A DNA stretch of 64,000 nucleotides from Candidatus Neomicrothrix sp. UBA2517. GTDB lineage: Bacteria > Actinomycetota > Acidimicrobiia > Acidimicrobiales > UBA8592. The stretch spans positions 29,277 through 93,276 of the forward strand of contig DDNP01000003.1 in assembly GCA_002341185.1 (NCBI GenBank). Reading direction: 5' to 3'. Both the position numbers and the translations under genes were made by a program. The notes under the pieces are model-generated. The model was not told where the DNA came from, searched no databases, and saw only the letters and a list, made by a program, of their open reading frames with translations. Positions 27,324 through 35,467 of the stretch are shown here, in pieces (within the stretch, counting starts at the first letter, position 1; the number at the start of each line of letters is the position of its first letter).

Positions 27324-28530
27324 TTACGATTCTGTTGTCGTAGAGCCGCCCTATTTCTGTGTCCGAAAGTTGAAGGATATCTGCGAGTATTTCTGTTGTG
27401 TGTTCTCCTAGTCGTGGAGCTGGTAGAGGTGCCGAGCGACCTAGCTCTTGGAAATTAAGGGGGCTGCCGGGCGTAAGATATTTACCGATACCTTGTTGGT
27501 TGATTTTTGTAAACATCGGATTGGATTCAGATGCACGTCGATCATTTTCTACTAGTTCTTTGAAAGTCTGATATGGCCCCCAGCAAACGCCCAGATCATC
27601 CCAAACTTGTTGTATTTCGGCAAAGCTTTTCTTCTGGCACCATGCTTCTATATACGGGTGAATACGTTCTCGAATTTTGAAACGATCACCTTCATTTTCT
27701 AATAAATCAAGCGCTTCTTGTTTTGCGACTTGTTCCATAGCTTCTGTCATCTCGCATGCAGAGCATAGGGCTTGCCATTGTTTTTTTGTTATCGCTACTG
27801 CGATTACTCTTTTTCCGTCAGCTGTTGTGTAGTCCCGTCCGAGAGCGCCGTAGAGTTCATTTCCGATACGTTCGCGTTCAGAGCCAAGAATCTGTGCCTC
27901 TGCGATGTGTCCAAGGGCAGCAACGGCAGAAAGTGCAACGTCGCTGAGGGCTAATTTGATGAATTGTCCATTATTTGTTTGATCTCTATGGCGACCCGCA
28001 GCAAGTAAACCCATTGCTGCTGTCTGCCCACACACGATATCCCATGCGGGCAGCACATGGTTTATAACACCGTCGTACCCCCCTGGTCCTGTGACGGAGG
28101 GGTAACCCATGGCTGAATTGACTGTGTAGTCAAGGGCGGTTGAACCATCATGATTTCCTATTATGTTCAGCATGATCAGATCTTCACGAGTTGCGCTAAG
28201 GTTTTCATAAGATAACCAACCTTTAGCGGGGAAGTTCGTCAGGAAATAGCCGGAATCCTCACCGTGTGCTCCAATTAACTCTATAAGTAATTCCTGTCCT
28301 TGTTCAGATCGGAAATCGACTTGAATAGATTTCTTTCCTTTATTAAGTCCAGCCCAGTAAAGCGATAACCCATCTTCAGTCAATGGCCACCGCTTATAGT
28401 CGAGACCTCCACCTATAGGGTCAAATCGAATGACTTCGGCCCCTAGTTGGGCGAGGGTCATTCCCCCAGAAGGCGCAGCAACAAACGCCGACCCTTCAAT
28501 GACTCTCATGCCAGTAAGTGGACCACTCAT
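27316..28530 (-). CDS. Class III CoA-transferase (CaiB/BaiF)
   Basis: The 404-residue protein belongs to the formyl-CoA:oxalate CoA-transferase family, which moves CoA between carboxylic acids. The catalytic aspartate is probably Asp164 in AWDIVCGQTAAMGLL, matching the VDI position of other members. The N-terminal GMRVIEGSAFVAAPSGGMTLAQLGAEVI and NKGKKSIQVD segments are typical. It overlaps the downstream PhyH gene by 8 bases and the upstream S9 peptidase gene by 4, indicating one operon. The substrate is unknown. Confidence 0.9.
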   Translation of the reverse strand: MSGPLTGMRVIEGSAFVAAPSGGMTLAQLGAEVIRFDPIGGGLDYKRWPLTEDGLSLYWAGLNKGKKSIQVDFRSEQGQELLIELIGAHGEDSGYFLTNFPAKGWLSYENLSATREDLIMLNIIGNHDGSTALDYTVNSAMGYPSVTGPGGYDGVINHVLPAWDIVCGQTAAMGLLAAGRHRDQTNNGQFIKLALSDVALSAVAALGHIAEAQILGSERERIGNELYGALGRDYTTADGKRVIAVAITKKQWQALCSACEMTEAMEQVAKQEALDLLENEGDRFKIRERIHPYIEAWCQKKSFAEIQQVWDDLGVCWGPYQTFKELVENDRRASESNPMFTKINQQGIGKYLTPGSPLNFQELGRSAPLPAPRLGEHTTEILADILQLSDTEIGRLYDNRIVNG

Positions 28531-30623
28531 TCGTTCCCCTCTGTTTTAATTCCTAAAGATCTTTCTATAAAACTCAACTGTATTCGTAAAAGGTTCTCAG
28601 CAACAGTTTCTTGTGGGGTCATATGTGTGACTCCGGTGAGTGGCAGAACCTCATGATATCTACCTGCTTCAAGCAAGGCCTGAGATAATTGAAAGGTGTG
28701 AGCAGCCACAACATTGTCATCGGCCAACCCATGAATCAGAAGTAGAGGCCGTTCAAGTTTGTGCGCTTCGTTGCACAAGTTTGTCTTGATGTAATTCTCT
28801 GGTTTCGTTTCAGGGTGCCCAAGGTACCGTTCAGTATAATGTGTGTCATAGAGTGACCAGTCAGTAACAGGGGCTCCTGCAACAGCAGCGTGGAATACAC
28901 CGGGGCTTCTAATCACAGCTAAAGCGGCCAAATATCCACCATAAGACCATCCGCGAATCGCAACCCTATCTAAGTCAATGAAATCATAGATTGACGCAAC
29001 ACTATGAAGAGCATCAATTTGGTCCGCTAGAGCGCTGGTGGCGAGGTCCCCATAAACCTCTCTTTCAAAAGAAGGGGAGCGTCCGGGTGTTCCCCTTCCA
29101 TCCGTTACGACAACAGCAAAGCCTTGATCAGCGAACCATTGTGACACTCCGTAGAGGCCGCGCGCATTTCGAACCCGTTGAGCGTGAGGACCCCCATATG
29201 GATCAAGCAAAACAGGGAGATTAGTCGCACCATCATGATCTGCCGGCAGAAGTAACACGGTTTCAAGATCTAGCTCTCCTGCCTTATGGAAGAAACTATT
29301 GAGTGAAATGTTAGGGATCTCTGAATGATCCTGAATCTCAGCAATGAGCTCATTGTCCTTATAGAAATCTGTTCTCACTCCATGGAAGTCCATACTTCTG
29401 CGCTGAATGACCATTAATGAATTATTGGCAACAGCTTCGTGAACTCCCCCAATTTCCGTAATTAACGTGGTCTCGCCGGACACAGTCACGCGACATATCT
29501 GTTGATCTAAGGGATTCGGACTACATGTAGCTAGAAGCCCATCCTCGTTGCAATGTATCAGGGACCGTATTTGAAGTTCCTCAGGGGAACAAGGGTTCCC
29601 ATCAATTACAACTCTTCTTGCCTCACCCCGATCTTCAATCGTGACGATCCGGTCTCCAATTACTTTTGGAGCACCAGGAACAATTTCGACCCAGCACTCA
29701 TTTTCCCATTGATATATTTCTTCAATAGAACCATCTGTCGTGTCGACATGGAGTATGCCTGTTGTTTTTTGATCACGTGTTTGAACAGTTGCAAAAATGA
29801 CATTTGGGTCAGTCCATTGGATACTGACAAGATATTCCCATGTATTATTCTGATTCCAGTCAACAGGGACCGATTCTCCATCTAATGAATAGATTCTGAG
29901 TCCGACATTGGGGTTCTCTGTTCCGGCTTTTGGGTATTTTATCACAACTGGCGCATCGCTAGGATCTGAAGAATTGAGGATATGCCATGAAAGAACGTTA
30001 GATTCGTCAATGCTCGTGACTAGTAGTTTGTTGTTATTCGGGGACCACCAATATCCCCTTCGTCTGCCCATCTCTTCGGCAGCGATGAAGTCAGCAATAC
30101 CATATAATTTTTCATCTGTTTTAGGAGGGGTAACAGCGTGATCGTTTCCGTTTTCGTCAACATATCTCAATTGGCCTTCTGAAACATATGCGATCAGGTT
30201 TCCGTTTGGGCTTATTTGTGGGTCGAAGATATCTCTATCCAACTTGAAATCAGATACCTCGGAGGACTCAACCCCGATTTTAAATAGTGACTTGTTAGAT
30301 GCAAAGGCTATGTTCGGTGAATGACTGTTCGCACTGTACGATACGATTCCGGCCCCTATTTCTCGAACCCGTTCACGGCGAGCTTGTTCTTCGCGTGAAA
30401 TAGTCTCACCACTACCGCTATTTATTAAAGTTTCAAGATCAGCAATCACTTTTGTTTGACCTGAAGAAGCACTCCAAGCCCACAGTTTATTCAATGGGTC
30501 ATTCCCCGAATTTGATTGCAAGAACGTGACCCAATCTCCACCAGCAGACAAGGAAAAGGATCGTGGCGCACCAATAGTAAATCTTCGTGTTCTAGCGTTT
30601 TGTCTCGGGAATGATTCCATCAA
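28527..30623 (-). CDS. S9 prolyl oligopeptidase (dipeptidyl-peptidase IV-like)
   Basis: This 698-residue serine peptidase has an N-terminal beta-propeller (about 1-440) and a C-terminal alpha/beta-hydrolase domain. The catalytic Ser560 lies in GWSYGG, Asp635 in GLADDNV and His667 in GVTHMT. An EE motif in AAEEMGRR (near residue 185), like the one binding the substrate N-terminus in DPP-IV, suggests that it removes N-terminal dipeptides. No signal peptide is evident. It is the first gene of a three-gene minus-strand operon with the CoA-transferase and PhyH genes. This mix is odd functionally and may reflect a shared promoter rather than a pathway. Confidence 0.9.
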   Translation of the reverse strand: MMESFPRQNARTRRFTIGAPRSFSLSAGGDWVTFLQSNSGNDPLNKLWAWSASSGQTKVIADLETLINSGSGETISREEQARRERVREIGAGIVSYSANSHSPNIAFASNKSLFKIGVESSEVSDFKLDRDIFDPQISPNGNLIAYVSEGQLRYVDENGNDHAVTPPKTDEKLYGIADFIAAEEMGRRRGYWWSPNNNKLLVTSIDESNVLSWHILNSSDPSDAPVVIKYPKAGTENPNVGLRIYSLDGESVPVDWNQNNTWEYLVSIQWTDPNVIFATVQTRDQKTTGILHVDTTDGSIEEIYQWENECWVEIVPGAPKVIGDRIVTIEDRGEARRVVIDGNPCSPEELQIRSLIHCNEDGLLATCSPNPLDQQICRVTVSGETTLITEIGGVHEAVANNSLMVIQRRSMDFHGVRTDFYKDNELIAEIQDHSEIPNISLNSFFHKAGELDLETVLLLPADHDGATNLPVLLDPYGGPHAQRVRNARGLYGVSQWFADQGFAVVVTDGRGTPGRSPSFEREVYGDLATSALADQIDALHSVASIYDFIDLDRVAIRGWSYGGYLAALAVIRSPGVFHAAVAGAPVTDWSLYDTHYTERYLGHPETKPENYIKTNLCNEAHKLERPLLLIHGLADDNVVAAHTFQLSQALLEAGRYHEVLPLTGVTHMTPQETVAENLLRIQLSFIERSLGIKTEGNE

Positions 30624-30677
30624 TATTTTTTTCCTTATCTTCTTCCACGATATTCGCTACAAACAGGTTCTTCACCA

Positions 30678-30683
30678 TAGAAT
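30678..30683 (+). promoter_or_regulatory. -10-like hexamer before acyl-CoA dehydrogenase gene
   Basis: TAGAAT (5 of 6 to TATAAT) ends 7 bases before the ATG at 30691 with no Shine-Dalgarno. It supports both this start choice and a leaderless transcript. Confidence 0.42.
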
Positions 30684-30690
30684 CCGAGTA

Positions 30691-31905
30691 ATGACTAGAG
30701 ATCAAAATATGGAAGAACAATACCGCCTTAAGACTAAGCAGTGGCTTAAAGACAACATTGACCCTCTCAAAGAACGACAACCCTTCTCAACTCTTCATTG
30801 GATGCCGAGTAAAGAAACCGAAAACAATCACCACAACGCATGCCAACAACTGCAAATGGGACTGTACGAAGCAGGCTTTGCAGGAACTACCGTTCCTACC
30901 GAATACGGCGGTCATGGTGGTGAAGCATGGATGCAAAAAATCTTCCGTGAAGAATCAGCAGGTTATCAAGTACATACTGGCTTTTATCACTCAATAATCT
31001 CGATGGCCCTTCCAGCATTACTTAAATACGGAACAGAAAATCAAAAACAAGAGCACATTAAGAAGCTAATAAGTGGTGAAGTTAGCTGGTGTCAATTATT
31101 TAGTGAACCTGGCGCAGGTAGTGACTTAGCTGGGCTTGGAGCTAAGGCTGAACTTGATGGTGATGAATTTGTGATACATGGACAAAAGGTGTGGAATTCT
31201 GCCGCAATGTACGCCGATATGGGAATCCTGCTCGTGAGAACAAACCCAAATGCGCATAAACACGAAGGTATAACATTTCTGCTATTTGATATGCACCAAC
31301 CGGGCGTTGAAGTTCGGCCACTCATACAAGCACATGGTGCAGGGCACTTCGCTGAAGTTTTTTTGGACGGAGCACGGTGTCATATCCAGAATGTGCTCGG
31401 AGAAATAGATAAGGGGTGGGGGCCAGCTCGTGTAGTAATGAGTAACGAGTCCGCCATGATTGGCGGAGCCGCAGGAGATAATCCAAGTCAACTAATACAA
31501 TTGTCGCAAAGTCTAAGTAGGAATCACGAGCCTGTTTTACGGCAAAAGTTAGCAAACGTGTATGCCAGAAATAAACTTCTCAAACTCATGAGTGAAAGAA
31601 TCTCTGTAGCTGTGCGTAACGGACAGATGCCACCTATTCATCCTTCGATCGTTAAACTCTTTGTTGCTCAGAATAGAAGGATTGAAGGTGACCTTGCCCA
31701 AGAAATTTTAGGTGCAGCTGGTGTAGTAACTTCGCACACCGCAAGCGAGTGGGCAATGGAAGTGCTGCATTCACGATACCCGATATCTATTGGCGGAGGG
31801 ACAGATGAAGTCCACCACAATAATTTAGGGGAGCAGGCACTAGGATTGCCCAGAGATATTCGCGTTGATAGAGGGATCCCATGGAAAGACATTCCAAAGG
31901 GATAA
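30691..31905 (+). CDS. Acyl-CoA dehydrogenase family protein, catalytic Glu position changed
   Basis: The 404-residue FAD acyl-CoA dehydrogenase fold shows CQLFSEPGAGSDLAGL and HGQKVWNS. At the C-terminal site where catalytic glutamate occurs in EGT or EGGT, it reads SIGGGTDEVHHNNLGEQALGLP with no Glu. Heterotetrameric actinobacterial FadE pairs contain one such inactive-looking subunit, so this may need a partner. I begin at 30691 because translation from an in-frame ATG at 30526 would run through the divergent S9 gene. The ATG at 30709 is an alternative. It overlaps the EthD gene by 25 bases. Confidence 0.86.
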   Translation: MTRDQNMEEQYRLKTKQWLKDNIDPLKERQPFSTLHWMPSKETENNHHNACQQLQMGLYEAGFAGTTVPTEYGGHGGEAWMQKIFREESAGYQVHTGFYHSIISMALPALLKYGTENQKQEHIKKLISGEVSWCQLFSEPGAGSDLAGLGAKAELDGDEFVIHGQKVWNSAAMYADMGILLVRTNPNAHKHEGITFLLFDMHQPGVEVRPLIQAHGAGHFAEVFLDGARCHIQNVLGEIDKGWGPARVVMSNESAMIGGAAGDNPSQLIQLSQSLSRNHEPVLRQKLANVYARNKLLKLMSERISVAVRNGQMPPIHPSIVKLFVAQNRRIEGDLAQEILGAAGVVTSHTASEWAMEVLHSRYPISIGGGTDEVHHNNLGEQALGLPRDIRVDRGIPWKDIPKG

Positions 31906-32510
31906 CCCAAAATCCCTGTTACGCGCACATATTTTTTACCGACGCGCCAGAGAATACAGATTACGAAGGCAATTCGGATATCCTTTCTGTCGATATTTTG
32001 ACTGATCAGTCACCGCTTGAAGAATTACGAAGAATATCAAATTTGAAACCCCGGTTTTCTGGTATTGTTTGGTCCCTAACGCCACACATTCAAGCTGATT
32101 TTGGGGTAGCTGTTATGAAAAAATTTAGTTGGGACAACAGAACAGCTAATTCCTTTCCGAAGTTCGGGGGAGTAAAGCAAATTTCTCTTGTAAGCAAAAA
32201 AAATAACCTAGATATCAATACGTTTCATAACCGATACCAAGCACATGAATCTATAGCTCGGCAGCATCACGGAATGCAGGCTTATGCGCAAAGCATGCAT
32301 ATTGAGCCCATTTATGGAAATCATCCTGATGGAAGTGAAATCAATGCGATTAGCGAATTATGGTTTGGAACCAGAAATGACTGGAACGAACGATTCTATT
32401 TAGAAGCATCGAGTGCTGAGGTGGTAAAAAGAGATACCGAGGGATTTATTAACTTTGGTAAAACTCAATCAGCTATAGTCACTGAGATAACGCACAGAAA
32501 GTATTTATGA
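31881..32510 (+). CDS. EthD-domain (dimeric alpha/beta barrel) protein
   Basis: The 209-residue protein has an EthD-like ferredoxin fold in its C-terminal half (VSKKNNLDINTFHNRYQAHESIARQHHG, then SEINAISELWFG and DTEGFINF). The N-terminal half is a diverged second barrel repeat. EthD proteins assist P450 or oxygenase systems in ether degradation, though most family members are uncharacterised. GAGGGA lies 4 bases before the ATG inside the end of the dehydrogenase gene. It ends in an ATGA overlap with the epoxide hydrolase gene. Confidence 0.72.
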   Translation: MERHSKGITQNPCYAHIFFTDAPENTDYEGNSDILSVDILTDQSPLEELRRISNLKPRFSGIVWSLTPHIQADFGVAVMKKFSWDNRTANSFPKFGGVKQISLVSKKNNLDINTFHNRYQAHESIARQHHGMQAYAQSMHIEPIYGNHPDGSEINAISELWFGTRNDWNERFYLEASSAEVVKRDTEGFINFGKTQSAIVTEITHRKYL

Positions 32511-33670
32511 ATGAACCAAAGCAAATAGAGGCAAATCTAGACCCTCAAGTTATTCATGCAATGCTCCTGAGGTTAAAAGATACAAAGTGGCCCCCAACAA
32601 TAGGAGAAGACAGCTGGGATTATGGTGTGCCGAAGCAGTGGATGAAGGACATGGTCAATTATTGGACCACCGAGTGGAAGTGGGAAAATGTGGCTACCCA
32701 GATAAATGAATGGGAGCACTTTTCTGTCACCATAGATGAGGTACCCATCCATTACCTGTACGCACCGGGCAAAGGGCCAAACCCAAAGCCATTAATTTTA
32801 ACCCACGGATGGCCGTGGACATTTTGGGATTTCAAAGACATCATCGGCCCATTAAGCGATCCTGAAAAGTTTGGGGGAGACCCAAAGGATAGCTTTGATG
32901 TGTATGTTCCTTCGCTTCCGGGATTCATCTTCTCTTCACCGTTAACCAAAGCTGGTGTTGACGTCCGCGAAGTAGCGAAACTATGGAACACCTTAATGAC
33001 AGATGTTCTTGGTCACAAGAAGTTTTGTGCTCATGGTGGAGATTGGGGGGCTTTGGTAACAGCACACCTAGCCCATGAGTTCCCTGATTCGCTTATCGGA
33101 GCTCATATGAGTTTAAGTGTTATTCCCGGGCTAGATAGGCGAAGCTTGCCCCCCGAATCATGGGGTGAGCATGAACAGTGGAAGATAGAGAGAAGTAAAG
33201 AGGCAGAGGACACAATACGGTCGCATATCACCACGCATTTATTAGACCCTCAGACACTTGCATACGGGTTGGCTGATTCTCCAGTAGCTACAGCAGCGTG
33301 GATATGGGAACGAAGAAGAAACTGGAGTGATAATACCGGTGAAGTAGAGCAATCATTCACAAGAGAGCATTTATGTACCACAGCGTCTCTCTATTGGTGT
33401 ACTGGCTCCATAGGGTCTTCTCTCAGGATCTATCACGAGCACTTTAAAAAACCGTGGCCCCTTGTCCACGAACGAATTCCTAGACTCGAAGCTCCGACAG
33501 GAGTAGCGGTCTTCCCTAAAGATGTTGTGCACCTCCCACATGCGACTTTGGAGAAATACACGAATCTTAAACAATACTCTGTGATGCCTTCCGGAGGGCA
33601 TTTCGCAGCAGCAGAAAAACCAGAACTTGCAACAGAAGATATAAAAAAGTTTTTCAGAAAACTTCGCTAA
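32507..33670 (+). CDS. Epoxide hydrolase (EHN-domain alpha/beta hydrolase)
   Basis: This 387-residue protein resembles microsomal-type epoxide hydrolases: an N-terminal EHN domain (about 1-110), the oxyanion motif HGWPWT at 100-105, the nucleophile Asp179 in GGDWGA, and a C-terminal His in PSGGHFAAAEKPE. It opens epoxides to diols. With the acyl-CoA dehydrogenase and EthD genes immediately upstream, all with short overlaps, it forms an operon that probably processes oxygenated lipids or terpenoids. Its TAA overlaps the stop of the facing phosphotransferase gene. Confidence 0.9.
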   Translation: MNEPKQIEANLDPQVIHAMLLRLKDTKWPPTIGEDSWDYGVPKQWMKDMVNYWTTEWKWENVATQINEWEHFSVTIDEVPIHYLYAPGKGPNPKPLILTHGWPWTFWDFKDIIGPLSDPEKFGGDPKDSFDVYVPSLPGFIFSSPLTKAGVDVREVAKLWNTLMTDVLGHKKFCAHGGDWGALVTAHLAHEFPDSLIGAHMSLSVIPGLDRRSLPPESWGEHEQWKIERSKEAEDTIRSHITTHLLDPQTLAYGLADSPVATAAWIWERRRNWSDNTGEVEQSFTREHLCTTASLYWCTGSIGSSLRIYHEHFKKPWPLVHERIPRLEAPTGVAVFPKDVVHLPHATLEKYTNLKQYSVMPSGGHFAAAEKPELATEDIKKFFRKLR

Positions 33671-34704
33671 AGTTCCTTTAATTTCATTTTTGAAGCTTCA
33701 AGAAGCGCATCGATACGGGCATTGAATCCTGCCATCTCATCACCAATATCTTTATTTCCCATAGCTCCGGCTGTAAACCTAACTCTAACGCCTTCAGTAA
33801 TTGCGGCTAGACGCCAAAATTGAAAAGCAACATAGAACGGCAAGTTTGAAAGGTCCCGACCTGAAGCTGATTGATACCTTTCAGCAACCATTTCGGGAGT
33901 GATATACCCTTCTGCAAGCGTTGGAGCATCGCTCATAATAAGTGAATCTGACGAGTTCCTCTCACCCCACCACATAAGCATCCCACCTAAATCTGCAAGT
34001 ACATCACCAAGAGTACATAACTCCCAATCCAATACAGCTGCAACTCGGTTATCAGCACCAATCATGCAATTATCAAGACGATAATCACCATGGGTTATTC
34101 CGTAACCATCTTGAGTCGGAACACATCTTTCAAGTTCTTTATGGAGTTCGTAGAAAAGCGGCATATCTCTATCAGATCCCTCATCTACTTGCCGCTTCCA
34201 CCTTCGTAATTGTCGACCAACATAATCCTCACGTTTCCCTAAATCGCCAAGCCCAACGGTCTCAGGATCAACGTTATGAAGAGTAGCTAGAGTCTCGACA
34301 AGTGAAATGCTTTGGGTCCTTCGATCAGATGGCGAAAAGTTCTTAGCATCAATACGGTCTTTTACTATATTGCCTTCAACAAAATCCATAATAAAGAAAG
34401 GGGCACCCGTAACTTTTTCGTGTTCACACATCCCAACAATTCCTGGCACGGGTACATCACTATCTCCTAAAGCAGAAATAATTTTATGCTCACGACCCAT
34501 GTCATGGGCCGAAGCAAGTATGTGACCTGTAGGGGGTCTCCGGAGAATCCATTTTCTTCCGTCTTCATCCGACAGCATGTAAGTAAGGTTTGATCTGCCG
34601 TGAGTAACCACCTCAAAAATGACTTCGCCAACAACCCTTACTCGTTCACTAAGCCATTCTGTGACATTCGCTTTATCAATTCCTGGAAGATCATCATTAC
34701 TCAT
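33667..34704 (-). CDS. Aminoglycoside-phosphotransferase-fold kinase (ACAD10/11-like)
   Basis: This 345-residue protein kinase-like phosphotransferase has the Brenner motif HGDYRLDN at 205-212 and metal-binding Asp226 in LDWELCTLGD. Residues near 35-60 (HGRSNLTYMLSDEDGRKWILRRPP) form the nucleotide-binding lobe. Actinobacterial members of this group are commonly found with acyl-CoA dehydrogenases, as in vertebrate ACAD10/11, where the kinase phosphorylates 4-hydroxyacyl-CoA. A role in hydroxyacyl-CoA degradation is therefore plausible, rather than antibiotic resistance. It begins behind a TTAACA-17-TACGCT promoter-like pair. Confidence 0.86.
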   Translation of the reverse strand: MSNDDLPGIDKANVTEWLSERVRVVGEVIFEVVTHGRSNLTYMLSDEDGRKWILRRPPTGHILASAHDMGREHKIISALGDSDVPVPGIVGMCEHEKVTGAPFFIMDFVEGNIVKDRIDAKNFSPSDRRTQSISLVETLATLHNVDPETVGLGDLGKREDYVGRQLRRWKRQVDEGSDRDMPLFYELHKELERCVPTQDGYGITHGDYRLDNCMIGADNRVAAVLDWELCTLGDVLADLGGMLMWWGERNSSDSLIMSDAPTLAEGYITPEMVAERYQSASGRDLSNLPFYVAFQFWRLAAITEGVRVRFTAGAMGNKDIGDEMAGFNARIDALLEASKMKLKEL

Positions 34705-34710
34705 TCTTGA

Positions 34711-34739
34711 AGCGTAGAGCGTAATTCGCTTAATGTTAA
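34711..34739 (-). promoter_or_regulatory. Promoter of the phosphotransferase gene, probably leaderless
   Basis: On the minus strand TTAACA (5 of 6 to TTGACA) is separated by 17 bases from TACGCT, which ends 6 bases before the ATG at 34704. No Shine-Dalgarno is seen. Confidence 0.5.
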
Positions 34740-34831
34740 ATCCCTAAGCTAATGCAACTTTTTTGCATGATTACTCTGAAAGTGTGCCTACAGATTTCAT
34801 ATATTCTAATATGTCACCTTGGAGCTTATTG

Positions 34832-35443
34832 ATGGACTCTATTCCTTATTATCTAGTTATCGGCCTGTGCGCCTACCTCTTGGGGTCAATTCCAGTTGCG
34901 TACATTATCGCCAAGGGCATAAGAAGTGTTGATGTAAGAAGTGTAGGAGAAGGTAATGTTGGAGCTAGAAATGTCTTCCATACTGTAGGCCACCGGTGGG
35001 GTTCACTAGTATTTCTCTTTGATTTCGCCAAAGGGGCCACAATTGCTGCTTTGGTCTCAGATGAAGACTCTATACGAATAGCTTTCGCAGGCTTTTTCCT
35101 ATTGCTAGGTCACGCATACCCTATTTGGCTGAAATTTATAGGAGGTAAAGGGCTCTCCCCTGTAGGAGGATTTACTGCAGCGTTGCTTCCTTATTCTGCA
35201 TTAATTGCGATATTAATTTCTGGACTCGTGTGGCTTAAAACCCGTAAATTCATGCCAACGACAGTTACGGTTATTGTCCTCACGATAGCGTTTGGCCCAA
35301 TCTTCAGTTATCAACTAGAAAGAATGATTATCTCAATCGGACTATTTATACTTGTGGGAGTTAAACGAAAAATTGATGAACCAAGGACTAAAAAGATTGA
35401 AGGAAGTAATGATTGGCCTAAACTATCGGGTGATAGCAACTAG
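34832..35443 (+). CDS. plsY: Acyl-phosphate:glycerol-3-phosphate acyltransferase PlsY
   Basis: PlsY is a membrane enzyme that makes lysophosphatidate from acyl-phosphate and glycerol-3-phosphate. The 203-residue protein has the family motifs LGSIPVAYIIAKG, SVGEGNVGARNVFHTVG, DFAKGA and GHAYPIWLKFIGGKG, across about five membrane segments. I choose the ATG at 34832, with GGAG 8 bases upstream. In-frame starts at 34763 (TTG) and 34811 would add non-conserved residues. It precedes a GT2 glycosyltransferase gene by 24 bases, and the two may be cotranscribed. Confidence 0.9.
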   Translation: MDSIPYYLVIGLCAYLLGSIPVAYIIAKGIRSVDVRSVGEGNVGARNVFHTVGHRWGSLVFLFDFAKGATIAALVSDEDSIRIAFAGFFLLLGHAYPIWLKFIGGKGLSPVGGFTAALLPYSALIAILISGLVWLKTRKFMPTTVTVIVLTIAFGPIFSYQLERMIISIGLFILVGVKRKIDEPRTKKIEGSNDWPKLSGDSN

Positions 35444-35467
35444 TTAATTCGCGTGGAGTAGGACTGT

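Noticed and set aside
33667..34704. Antibiotic-resistance aminoglycoside phosphotransferase
   Set aside because: The fold motif is shared, but the context of acyl-CoA and epoxide genes and the DWELCTLGD sequence fit ACAD10/11-like kinases far better.
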